Notes: generated by a model not told the origin, from the letters alone. A stretch of DNA of 15,278 nt from an uncultured Peptococcaceae bacterium (GCA_902492275.1 CABUKW010000066.1:1-15278); one strand, 5' to 3'; counted from the first letter of the stretch, positions 7,587-13,799 are shown. Numbers and translations: made by a program.

Positions 7587-7922
7587 GTGTATTTTCATAA
7601 AGATGAATTTGTGAAAAAGAACAAAGAAAATAATGTTGAAAATGCATATGATGCTTTAGAAGATTTCCTTTATGTTGAAATACATAAGCACAATTACGAG
7701 AAGATTATTGAATTACTTACATGGGAAAATATAAGAGAATTCTTTTATGAAGGGAATCAATATTCTATTGTAAAGCGGCAAGGGGATTGTGAAAGCGTTA
7801 TTATTAGTGATGAAGTAGCTTTAGAGTATGGGGTATCAGATAATCAGGCGAGGTTTCAGATTGAAATTGCAGGTTTGATAGAACTAATTGAAATAGAAGG
7901 AAAAAGAGCAAGTATACAATAG
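7587..7922 (+). CDS. Hypothetical 111-aa protein, possible immunity-type orphan
   Basis: Not recognised. A GTG start at 7587 is preferred because AGGAGG (7575-7580) lies 6 nt upstream; an in-frame ATG at 7572 would put that site inside the gene. The predicted protein (YFHKDEFVKKNKENNVENA, LTWENIREFFYEGNQYSIV, RFQIEIAGLIELIEIEGK) is small, soluble and helical, with a charged N-terminus and no signal peptide. The segment YDALEDFLYVEIHKHNYEKI looks like a pair of amphipathic helices. It is AT-rich and is followed after only 14 nt by the barstar-like gene, so the two are almost certainly co-transcribed. Sitting just behind copy A of the Rhs-tail repeat, it may be an immunity protein; I have no direct motif for that. 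Confidence 0.6.
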   Translation: MYFHKDEFVKKNKENNVENAYDALEDFLYVEIHKHNYEKIIELLTWENIREFFYEGNQYSIVKRQGDCESVIISDEVALEYGVSDNQARFQIEIAGLIELIEIEGKRASIQ

Positions 7923-7936
7923 AGGAAGTGCTATTC

Positions 7937-8329
7937 ATGAAAAATCAAATAGTTACAGAAAAAAGCATGAGCCGAGATGATTTTTCTGAAGATGATTTAT
8001 TGGTGATTTTGGATGGAAAGCAAATACGTACTCAAGATGAGTTTTTCATTGCAATAGAAAAAGCATTTCGTTTTCCAACAGAATGTAAGAATAATTTTGA
8101 TATATTTATGGACTGGATTAGAGATTTATGGTGGATTCCAGAGAAGAGCATCAACGTGGTTATTCATAATCAACGATACTTTTTAAGTGAAGATTTAGCA
8201 TTGAAAAAGGGTTTGATGAAATATTTTGAAGAAGACATTTTACCTTTTTGGGAACATGATGTGTTAAATTGTATGGTAGGTGGAGAATGCAAGAAATTTA
8301 TGGTGTATCTAGTAGATGAACTGTTATAA
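7937..8329 (+). CDS. Barstar-family ribonuclease inhibitor-like protein
   Basis: A 130-aa protein whose core matches barstar, the intracellular inhibitor of barnase-type ribonucleases. The characteristic opening LLVILDGKQIRTQDEFFIAI (21-40) is followed by FRFPTECKNNFDIFMDWIRD (44-63). In that stretch Asn53, Asp55 and Asp59 line up with the N-x-D-x-x-x-D of barstar (Asn33, Asp35, Asp39), whose two aspartates plug the barnase active site. WWIPEKSINVVI then gives the next helix-strand step. It is longer than barstar (about 90 aa), with a 20-residue N-terminal addition. I take ATG 7937, with AGAGGA (7921-7926) upstream; an alternative GTG at 7928 overlaps that site. It follows the 111-aa gene by 14 nt. 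No barnase-like toxin gene is present in the window, so it appears to be an orphan immunity gene among Rhs fragments. Confidence 0.78.
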   Translation: MKNQIVTEKSMSRDDFSEDDLLVILDGKQIRTQDEFFIAIEKAFRFPTECKNNFDIFMDWIRDLWWIPEKSINVVIHNQRYFLSEDLALKKGLMKYFEEDILPFWEHDVLNCMVGGECKKFMVYLVDELL

Positions 8330-8407
8330 AGAGATGTAACCAAAAGGAGTTACAAGTAAAATATAATAAATTTTGTGAAAAAAACTATAAAGAATCAGAA
8401 TTTTAGG

Positions 8408-8472
8408 AGGCATTTACTGCGGAACAGGCACTAGATTGGTGCATTGATTATTGGACAAGTGAAGGTGAATAG
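8408..8472 (+). pseudogene. Possible 3' remnant of an unidentified small gene
   Basis: Immediately after an in-frame TAG, 21 codons read EAFTAEQALDWCIDYWTSEG and end at a TAG (8470-8472). The composition, with evenly placed aromatic residues and an amphipathic helix, looks more like coding sequence than random A/T-rich spacer, but there is no start or ribosome-binding site for it. It may be the tail of a deleted immunity-type gene. Weak call. Confidence 0.25.
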
Positions 8473-8477
8473 TTATT

Positions 8478-8780
8478 ATGTGTATGGTGAAAAAATTTGA
8501 ATCAGGGGGGGAAATATATTATAGTGTAAAAGATATTTACAAAATTATTAATTGCTATATAAGAAACGAAAAAATTATTTTTAGTGTAGAATTTTTTCAA
8601 ATAGTAGATGAAAAAATAATTCCTTATAGTAACTTACTAAGTATTGATAGTGAGACACTATATGATGAAGAAAAACAAATCTCAGAAAATATAGCTAGGT
8701 GTAATGGTTTTATTGAACAATGTTTGAAGAAATGTTATGACACGATATCTGAATTGTATTTTGTGTGCGTTACTAGTTAA
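8478..8780 (+). CDS. Hypothetical 100-aa protein, possible immunity-type orphan
   Basis: Not recognised. The ATG at 8478 has a modest GAAGGTGA site at 8461-8468; a second in-frame ATG at 8484 is also possible. The predicted protein is soluble, with an N-terminal beta-like half (GGEIYYSVKDIYKIINCYI, NEKIIFSVEFFQIVDEKIIP) and a helical C-terminal half (EEKQISENIARCNGFIEQCL, KKCYDTISELYFVCVTS). Four cysteines lie in the second half. Base composition is strongly A/T-rich like its neighbours. It ends 33 nt before a stable hairpin. By position it belongs to the row of small genes between Rhs fragments; nothing in the sequence proves an immunity function and it may be a decaying gene. Confidence 0.5.
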   Translation: MCMVKKFESGGEIYYSVKDIYKIINCYIRNEKIIFSVEFFQIVDEKIIPYSNLLSIDSETLYDEEKQISENIARCNGFIEQCLKKCYDTISELYFVCVTS

Positions 8781-8812
8781 CTCGTTAATATCTAAAAAAG
8801 TGTATTAGCTAT

Positions 8813-8843
8813 AGGGGATTGGCTAAAGGCTTGCCAATCCTCT
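8813..8843 (+). terminator. Stable hairpin, terminator-like but without a T-run
   Basis: GGATTGGC (8816-8823) pairs perfectly with GCCAATCC (8833-8840), and the stem extends outward by G-U, G-C and A-T pairs to 11 bp around a 9-nt loop. It lies 33 nt after the 100-aa gene. The bases that follow (GACTGTTG) contain no T-run, so it may be an inefficient terminator or a 3'-end stabilising structure. Confidence 0.45.
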
Positions 8844-8903
8844 GACTGTTGTATATAAATTATATTTGTGTTGCAGTTATCGATTCATGGAACCCATGGC
8901 TAG

Positions 8904-9137
8904 TATCTGCGCAACTACCAGTATGACAGCCTGGGGAACCTGACTTATGAATGGAATGACAACAATGTGAAAGTAGATTACAAGTTGAACAATCTGAACC
9001 AGATTACCACCAAGAGTGATGATAACTGGAAAACCTATAAGGAACATGAGAAGAACTCGGTATTGGGTATGTATTATGCCAAGGCCAGAATGAAACAAGA
9101 AATTGAAAGTTTGTTAGGCGTGAAATTGCATCTTTAA
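8904..9137 (+). pseudogene. Rhs/WapA YD-repeat protein fragment, internally deleted
   Basis: An open frame with no start, bounded upstream by an in-frame TAG (8901-8903). It reads YLRNYQYDSLGNLTYEWNDN then VKVDYKLNNLNQITTKSDDN, two textbook YD repeats, followed by WKTYKEHEKNSVLGMYYAKARM. The latter resembles the YDSVLDLYYAKARMYD motif near the end of the Rhs core, but in intact proteins about 150 residues, including the YDEW region, separate these two blocks, so an internal deletion has joined them. The last residues KQEIESLLGVKLHL are not Rhs-like. Its base composition is closer to that of the core genes than to its A/T-rich neighbours. It runs directly into copy C of the Rhs-tail repeat. 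Confidence 0.82.
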
Positions 9138-9196
9138 TTTGAGTTAGATACGAAGGGGCTATTATGAGAATGGTTGGAAGAATAAAATTTTTCCAA
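9137..9196 (+). repeat. Rhs-tail repeat, copy C (short, diverged)
   Basis: Sixty nt matching 7440-7502 and 10056-10118, with several substitutions and one 3-nt deletion in the A-rich part. The coding scrap FELDTKGLL-stop and the start of the conserved non-coding tail are both retained; the later conserved part is missing. It precedes the membrane-protein gene by about 90 nt. Confidence 0.75.
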
Positions 9197-9284
9197 GATA
9201 GTATTGTTAGAAGAGAAACTATATATTTTTTCCATAACATTATAGAGTAATAGCCCTTTTTGATTTCGCAAGAAGGTGATGGTA

Positions 9285-9785
9285 TTGCATGGAGAAATTT
9301 TATATGAATTACATTTTCCAATTGAGTTTATTGTGATACAGATTATCTTTTTAGGGATGTTTTTTTTGTTGCCAAAAGGATATTTGTTCGTTGTAAAAGG
9401 GAGCTCATTAGAAAAAGATAAAGCAACTGAAAAAAATATCCGTATGGTATCTTATATAGCGATAATAGTACTTTTTATGATTTTTATTCCCTTTGATAAG
9501 GGGTTAATAGATATGTATAGGCAGTTTGATAAAATGTATGAGGATGGAAAATATGAGTCCGTAACTGGTAAAGTTGAAGATTTCATTCCAGGTAAAGTGA
9601 CCAATAAAGGCGATGAAAGCTTTTCAATAAATGAAATAATCTTCAAGTATGATATGTTGGAATATAAAATTGGATATCAAAAAATAAAGCCTTTAGGCGG
9701 AAAAATAAAAAATGAACAACAGTTAAAATTAAAATATATTGTTTATAATGGAGAAAATAGGATAATTTATATAGAGCAAGTATAA
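9285..9785 (+). CDS. Two-helix membrane protein, immunity-type candidate
   Basis: A 166-aa protein with two hydrophobic segments, about residues 13-37 (FIVIQIIFLGMFFLLPKGYL) and 54-70 (MVSYIAIIVLFMIFIPF), joined by a short charged loop (KGSSLEKDKATEKN). The C-terminal 85 residues (GKYESVTGKVEDFIPGKV and on to NGENRIIYIEQV) are hydrophilic and look beta-rich. I recall unnamed Bacillota proteins with this layout, and small membrane proteins are common as immunity factors against pore-forming or membrane-acting toxins, but neither point was checked. TTG at 9285 is preferred because AGAAGG (9271-9276) lies 8 nt upstream; ATG 9279 and GTG 9276 are in frame but too close to that site. It lies between Rhs-tail repeat C and the next Rhs fragment. 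Confidence 0.65.
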   Translation: MHGEILYELHFPIEFIVIQIIFLGMFFLLPKGYLFVVKGSSLEKDKATEKNIRMVSYIAIIVLFMIFIPFDKGLIDMYRQFDKMYEDGKYESVTGKVEDFIPGKVTNKGDESFSINEIIFKYDMLEYKIGYQKIKPLGGKIKNEQQLKLKYIVYNGENRIIYIEQV

Positions 9786-9798
9786 TTCACAATAATGA

Positions 9799-10086
9799 AT
9801 GATATATAGCTATGCCGAAGAAAACCTGATGGAATACGAACGATATGACGAAGGCTTAACCTACCGATATGTATACGGCGTGGACAAATTAGGCGTAACA
9901 GCATATACCATTCCAAACGGCTCTGCCAGTGTGACCACAGCAGAAGAAACCATACCGCTGTATTATCATATGGACCATATGGGCAGCAGTGAGTTCCTGA
10001 CCAGTGATGTGATACAGAAGGTGACCAGCTGGATATCTTATGATGAATGGGCAATATTTGAGTTAGGTACGAAAGGGCTATTATGA
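9799..10086 (+). pseudogene. Rhs/WapA core fragment (late core, YDEW region)
   Basis: A start-less piece of the Rhs core, although an ATG happens to open it. It reads YAEENLMEYERYDEGLTYRY, VYGVDKLGVTAYTIPNGSAS, then YYHMDHMGSSEFLTSDVIQK and VTSWISYDEW. These match the order in intact clostridial Rhs proteins (VYG, IPNG, YYHxDxLGSxxFLT, VTSYxxYDxWG). After YDEW the frame turns into AIFELGTKGLL and stops, where an intact protein would continue through the core to the toxin tip. There is no ribosome-binding site and no signal sequence. G+C content is higher than in the neighbouring small genes. The 3' part is copy B of the Rhs-tail repeat; the segment 9849-9907 recurs at 10906-10964. Confidence 0.85.
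9849..9907 (+). repeat. Rhs internal repeat, left copy (partner 10906-10964)
   Basis: Fifty-nine nt of the Rhs core (VYGVDK region) that recur at 10906-10964 at a constant offset of 1057 nt with a modest number of substitutions. The two copies flank the Rhs-tail repeat B and the toxin-antitoxin pair as direct repeats. Confidence 0.75.
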
Positions 10087-10153
10087 AAATAGTTGTAAAA
10101 ATAATAAAGCTTTTTCAATCTGCATCCCATCTATCATGCGCAGAACGCGTCCA
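10030..10153 (+). repeat. Rhs-tail repeat, copy B
   Basis: Pairs without gaps with 7414-7537. I count about nine differences over the 116 nt from TTATGATGAATGG to CGTCCA. It covers SWISYDEWAIFELGTKGLL-stop plus about 68 nt of non-coding DNA after the stop. It directly precedes the promoter of the toxin-antitoxin pair. Confidence 0.85.
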
Positions 10154-10204
10154 AAGGTTGCACGATTTTTTATGAAACGGGTGTGGGAACCTTCTGCGAT
10201 ATCG

Positions 10205-10233
10205 TTGACTTCATTGCAGCAAATGAATATAAT
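10205..10233 (+). promoter_or_regulatory. Sigma-A promoter of the toxin-antitoxin pair
   Basis: TTGACT (10205-10210) and a perfect TATAAT (10228-10233) are 17 nt apart, giving a start site near 10240 and a leader of about 36 nt before the antitoxin ATG at 10276. It also rules out a longer in-frame start at 10183. Confidence 0.8.
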
Positions 10234-10275
10234 ATAGTCAAAATATTACTACCACTAATGCAAGGAGGTGCCGTT

Positions 10276-10563
10276 ATGAATATTCGTCCATCGGCAGCAA
10301 TCAGACAGAATTACAATGAGATTGCTGATCTGTGCAGAAAGACGGCAGAGCCGGTTTTCCTGACAAAGAACGGCGAGGGAGATTTGGTTGTTATGGATAT
10401 TGAGACCTATAATCGTAGGGAAAAGATGTTGAAGCTCCGTGAGGAACTACTTGCGGTTGAGGAAGATAGGATGCACGGTAGCAAGGGATATTCTGTCGGG
10501 GAAGTCGCTGCCATGATGCGTAATGCAGTCAAGGAGGCGGCAGGTCATGGAAAACCAGAATAA
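10276..10563 (+). CDS. Phd/YefM-type antitoxin
   Basis: A 95-aa antitoxin of the Phd/YefM (RelB-like) group. The N-terminal DNA-binding domain is clear: MNIRPSAAIRQNYNEIADLC, then EPVFLTKNGEGDLVVMDIETY, the motif by which these proteins are recognised. The C-terminal third (EELLAVEEDRMHGSKGYSVG, EVAAMMRNAVKEA) is the flexible, toxin-wrapping part. In the family the antitoxin neutralises its toxin and, with it, represses their shared promoter. The ATG has a consensus AAGGAGG site (10262-10268) with a 7-nt spacer and lies downstream of a near-perfect promoter. The reading frame overlaps the toxin gene by 17 nt, the standard arrangement for such pairs. Confidence 0.9.
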   Translation: MNIRPSAAIRQNYNEIADLCRKTAEPVFLTKNGEGDLVVMDIETYNRREKMLKLREELLAVEEDRMHGSKGYSVGEVAAMMRNAVKEAAGHGKPE

Positions 10564-10867
10564 GAAGTATCAAGTGATTGTGTCAGAACGGGCAGCGCAG
10601 ATGCTTGTTTCCCATGCTGCATTTTTGGCACAGGTCAGCCCAGAAGCAGCGGAACGGTTGACAGTTGAATTTGAAAAGGCAGCAAATTTATTGGAAACCA
10701 TGCCACAAAGATGCTCGTGGCTCACAGGGGAATATATTCCCAGAAATGCCTACCGATTTATCCTGTTTGAAAAACGGTATCTGATAATTTTCCAAATCAT
10801 AGATCATATCGTCTATGCAGATTATGTAGTGGATTGCAGGCAGGACTACAGTTGGCTTATTCGATAA
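10547..10867 (+). CDS. ParE/RelE-superfamily toxin
   Basis: A 106-aa basic protein of the ParE/RelE superfamily, often annotated as a plasmid stabilisation protein. Seen are a first strand YQVIVSERAAQML, two helices (SHAAFLAQVSPEAAERLTVE and FEKAANLLETMPQRCSWL), then the C-terminal sheet NAYRFILFEKRYLIIFQI, HIVYADYVVDCRQDYSWLI. The C-terminal arginine (DCRQDY) occupies the place where RelE-type enzymes carry a functional arginine or histidine. Whether it cleaves ribosomal mRNA (RelE) or acts on gyrase (ParE) cannot be told from the sequence. The start ATG 10547 has AAGGAGG at 10531-10537, inside the antitoxin gene, and overlaps it by 17 nt, implying translational coupling. The length is normal, so the pair is probably intact. 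Confidence 0.88.
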   Translation: MENQNKKYQVIVSERAAQMLVSHAAFLAQVSPEAAERLTVEFEKAANLLETMPQRCSWLTGEYIPRNAYRFILFEKRYLIIFQIIDHIVYADYVVDCRQDYSWLIR

Positions 10868-10882
10868 CAGAAAAATAAAGCA

Positions 10883-10987
10883 ATGGGAATAGAAATCGTC
10901 ATAGGCGAAGGCTTAATCTGCTGGTATGTATATGGCGTGGACAAATCAGGCGTAACGGCATATAGGATAAGCGGCTGTAGGTTGTGA
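10883..10987 (+). pseudogene. Short Rhs/WapA remnant
   Basis: A 34-codon frame, GEGLICWYVYGVDKSGVTAY in its middle, that repeats the Rhs segment DEGLTYRYVYGVDKLGVTAY of the fragment at 9799-10086. At the DNA level 10906-10964 aligns without gaps to 9849-9907. The copy is cut off on both sides (ending RISGCRL-stop) and has no ribosome-binding site, so it is debris. It marks the right edge of the Rhs-derived region. Confidence 0.75.
10906..10964 (+). repeat. Rhs internal repeat, right copy (partner 9849-9907)
   Basis: Direct repeat of 9849-9907, within the short Rhs remnant between the toxin gene and the alaS promoter. Confidence 0.75.
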
Positions 10988-11055
10988 ATCATGGAAAACC
11001 TGAAGCAAACGCCATGGTTATTTTCCTGTATCCAATGTTTTTTTGCACAAAGAGG

Positions 11056-11084
11056 TTGACAAAAAAACAGGAAAAATCCATAAT
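11056..11084 (+). promoter_or_regulatory. Sigma-A promoter of alaS
   Basis: A perfect TTGACA (11056-11061) and CATAAT (11079-11084, five of six consensus bases) are spaced by 17 nt. Initiation would fall near 11091, giving a leader of under 60 nt, too short to hold a T-box riboswitch. Confidence 0.8.
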
Positions 11085-11101
11085 AAAAATATCTATGGAT
11101 T
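11075..11101 (+). promoter_or_regulatory. Inverted repeat over the alaS -10 box and start site
   Basis: AATCCATA (11075-11082) and TATGGATT (11094-11101) form a perfect 8-bp inverted repeat with an 11-nt centre. It covers the -10 box and the predicted transcription start, a position suited to an operator. In E. coli AlaRS itself binds a palindrome around its own start site and represses alaS; whether that applies here is inference. Confidence 0.4.
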
Positions 11102-11147
11102 ATGCGGTAAGCCATAAAGATTGTATACGTAGGAAGGGGCAACCATC

Positions 11148-13799
11148 ATGTTAACAGGGAAAGAAATCAGACAGATGTTTATCAAATATTTTGAGTCTAA
11201 GGGGCACACCCATGTGGCCAGTTCTTCTCTGGTTCCCTATAACGATCCGACGCTGCTGTTCACCAATGCGGGGATGAACCAGTTTAAGGATGTATTTTTG
11301 GGACTGGAAAAACGGGAATACACCAGAGCGACCACATCGCAGAAATGCGTGCGGGCCGGCGGTAAACATAACGATTTAGATACAGTAGGGCGCACAGCGC
11401 GGCATCATACCTTTTTTGAAATGCTGGGCAACTTCTCCTTTGGCGATTATTTCAAACGGGAAGCCATCACCAACGCCTGGAATTTCTTAACCGAAGAATT
11501 AAAGCTGCCAAAAGACAAATTATATATTACCATTTATAACGACGACGATGAAGCCCACGATTTATGGCGGGAAATTGCCGATGTGCCGGAAGAACGGATT
11601 ATCCGTTTGGGCGAAAAGGACAACTTCTGGCAGATGGGCGAAACCGGTCCTTGCGGTCCTTGCAGTGAAATTCATATCGACCGGGGCGCTGAACACGCCT
11701 GCAACCATCCTGACGGCTGTGCGCTGGGTGTTTGCGACTGCGACCGTTGGCTGGAAATCTGGAATTTGGTGTTTATGCAGTACAATCGGGATGAAAACGG
11801 CGTGATGACGCCGCTGCCCCGTCCAAGCATCGACACCGGCATGGGGCTGGAACGTATCACTTCTGTTATGCAGAATGTGAACAGCAACTATGACACCGAT
11901 TTGATTTATCCGTTGATTGAAAAAGTAGAAGAAATTTCGGGACAACCCTATTATCGGGATCACCGCGGTTTTCCGTTCCGGGTAATCTCCGACCATGCCC
12001 GTTCCTGCACCTTCTTAATCTGCGACGGCGTGCTGCCCAGCAATGAAGGCCGGGGCTATGTGCTGCGCCGTATTTTGCGCCGGGCTGTGCGGTTTGGGAA
12101 AGCCTTAGGCATTGAAGGGCCGTTCCTGTATCAATTCAGCGCCAAAGTGGTAGAGCTGATGGGCGAGGATTATCCGGAATTGGTGGAAAAACTATCCTTC
12201 ATTGAAAAGGTAATCAAAACCGAAGAAGAACGGTTCCAGATGACTTTGAGCGACGGCATTCGCATTGTAAACGATAATATTGCCCGTTTGAAAGCAGAAG
12301 GCAAAACGGAAATTGACGGCGCCACCGCCTTTATGTTCTATGATACCTATGGCTTCCCCATTGATTTAACCCAGGATATGGCCGAAGAAGCAGGCATGAC
12401 GGTAGACAACGCCGGTTTTGAAGCTGCTATGCAGGCGCAGCGGGAATTGTCCAAGAAATCGAAAAAAGATATAACTGCCTGGGATTTGGCGTTTACCGTA
12501 AAAGAACAACTGGGCGATTTGGATAAAACCCAGTTTGTCGGCTATGAACAGCTAACAGTGGAAACTACCTTGGACGGCATGATTGTGGACGGTCAGAAGG
12601 TCATGGAAGCAGAAGAAGGGCAAGAAGTATACGCTGTGCTGCCTGTAACGCCCTTTTATGCTATGAGCGGCGGTCAGGTCGGCGACCACGGCGTGATTCG
12701 CGGCGCCACCGGCAAAATTGTGGTAGATAGCACTGAAAAAATGCCCGATGGCAAATATGTGCATCACGGCGTTGTACGGGGCACCATTGATGTGGGGGAA
12801 GCTGTGACTGCGCAGGTAGATGCAGCTACACGGCAGGCTACTGCCCGCAATCACACTGCGACCCATCTGCTGCATAAAGCGCTGCGAGAAGTATTGGGCG
12901 ATCACGTACATCAGGCCGGTTCTTCGGTGGACGCGCAGCGTTTGCGCTTTGACTTCTCCCACATGAGCGCTGTAACGGCAGAAGAATTGGCGCAGGTGGA
13001 ACAGAAGGTCAACGAAGTGATTTTGCAGGCGATTCCAGTTACTATTTTTGAAACCGGAATTGATGAAGCCAAAAAGCTGGGCTTTACCGCATTGTTTGGG
13101 GAAAAATACGGCGATATCGTGCGCTGTGTGCAAGCCGGCGATTACAGCATGGAACTGTGCGGCGGTACCCATGTAGACAATATCAGCCAGATTGGATTGT
13201 TTAAAATTATCAGCGAAGGGGCTGTGGCAGCCGGTGTACGCCGCATTGAAGCAGTAACCGGTATGGGCGCTTATCAGTATGCGCTGCAGAAGGAACAGCT
13301 GGTGGCCCAATTGGGGAAAACATTAAAATCGGCAGAAAAAGATATTATCGGCAGGGTAGAACAGCTAGGTGCGCAGAATAAAGAATTAGAAAAAGAAATC
13401 GCCCAATTACATGCCGCCGCTTCAAAAAATCAGGTGGATAGCCTGTTAAATCAGGTGAAAGAGGTAAACGGCGTGAAGGTGTTAGCCTGCGAAGTTGAAG
13501 CCGCCGATATGAACAGCCTGCGGGATATGAGCGACTTGTTCCGCGATAAGCTGCAAAGCGGCGTGGTAGTATTAGGCGCGAAGAGCGACAACGGCGTCAA
13601 TCTGATTGTAGCTATGACCAAAGATTTGACCAAACAGGGTTTACATGCCGGCAATATGATTAAAGCAATCGCCAAAGTAACCGGCGGTGGCGGCGGCGGT
13701 CGTCCGGATATGGCCCAGGCTGGCGGTAAAGATTACAGCAAGCTGGCAGAAGCGTTGGGTATGGTAGAAGGGCTGGTCGGTGAACAGCTAACCAAATAG
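11148..13799 (+). CDS. alaS: Alanyl-tRNA synthetase
   Basis: An 883-aa, full-length class II alanyl-tRNA synthetase that charges tRNA-Ala in the cytoplasm. The catalytic domain opens with LTGKEIRQMFIKYFESKGHT and includes RTARHHTFFEMLGNFSFGDY and the class II motif 3 DTGMGLERITSVMQ near residues 229-242. The tRNA-recognition region follows (GRGYVLRRILRRAVRFGKAL). The editing domain carries HTATH (His569, His573) and CGGTH (Cys671, His675), the zinc-binding set that clears mischarged Ser and Gly. A coiled-coil stretch (about 725-770) leads to the C-Ala domain with its glycine-rich GGGGGGRPDMAQAGG near 846. ATG 11148 has AGGAAGGGG at 11131-11139. It follows its own promoter, and is succeeded by ireB and ruvX as in many Bacillota. 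Confidence 0.98.
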   Translation: MLTGKEIRQMFIKYFESKGHTHVASSSLVPYNDPTLLFTNAGMNQFKDVFLGLEKREYTRATTSQKCVRAGGKHNDLDTVGRTARHHTFFEMLGNFSFGDYFKREAITNAWNFLTEELKLPKDKLYITIYNDDDEAHDLWREIADVPEERIIRLGEKDNFWQMGETGPCGPCSEIHIDRGAEHACNHPDGCALGVCDCDRWLEIWNLVFMQYNRDENGVMTPLPRPSIDTGMGLERITSVMQNVNSNYDTDLIYPLIEKVEEISGQPYYRDHRGFPFRVISDHARSCTFLICDGVLPSNEGRGYVLRRILRRAVRFGKALGIEGPFLYQFSAKVVELMGEDYPELVEKLSFIEKVIKTEEERFQMTLSDGIRIVNDNIARLKAEGKTEIDGATAFMFYDTYGFPIDLTQDMAEEAGMTVDNAGFEAAMQAQRELSKKSKKDITAWDLAFTVKEQLGDLDKTQFVGYEQLTVETTLDGMIVDGQKVMEAEEGQEVYAVLPVTPFYAMSGGQVGDHGVIRGATGKIVVDSTEKMPDGKYVHHGVVRGTIDVGEAVTAQVDAATRQATARNHTATHLLHKALREVLGDHVHQAGSSVDAQRLRFDFSHMSAVTAEELAQVEQKVNEVILQAIPVTIFETGIDEAKKLGFTALFGEKYGDIVRCVQAGDYSMELCGGTHVDNISQIGLFKIISEGAVAAGVRRIEAVTGMGAYQYALQKEQLVAQLGKTLKSAEKDIIGRVEQLGAQNKELEKEIAQLHAAASKNQVDSLLNQVKEVNGVKVLACEVEAADMNSLRDMSDLFRDKLQSGVVVLGAKSDNGVNLIVAMTKDLTKQGLHAGNMIKAIAKVTGGGGGGRPDMAQAGGKDYSKLAEALGMVEGLVGEQLTK

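Noticed and set aside
10183..10275. Longer N-terminus for the antitoxin
   Set aside because: The extension overlaps a near-perfect promoter, and the ATG at 10276 has a consensus ribosome-binding site and starts at the conserved family N-terminus.
11085..11147. T-box riboswitch upstream of alaS
   Set aside because: The leader from the predicted start site is under 60 nt and no T-box core motif is visible there or just upstream.
12552..13310. 252-codon minus-strand frame inside alaS
   Set aside because: It is entirely antisense to a conserved, full-length alaS and has no family motif.
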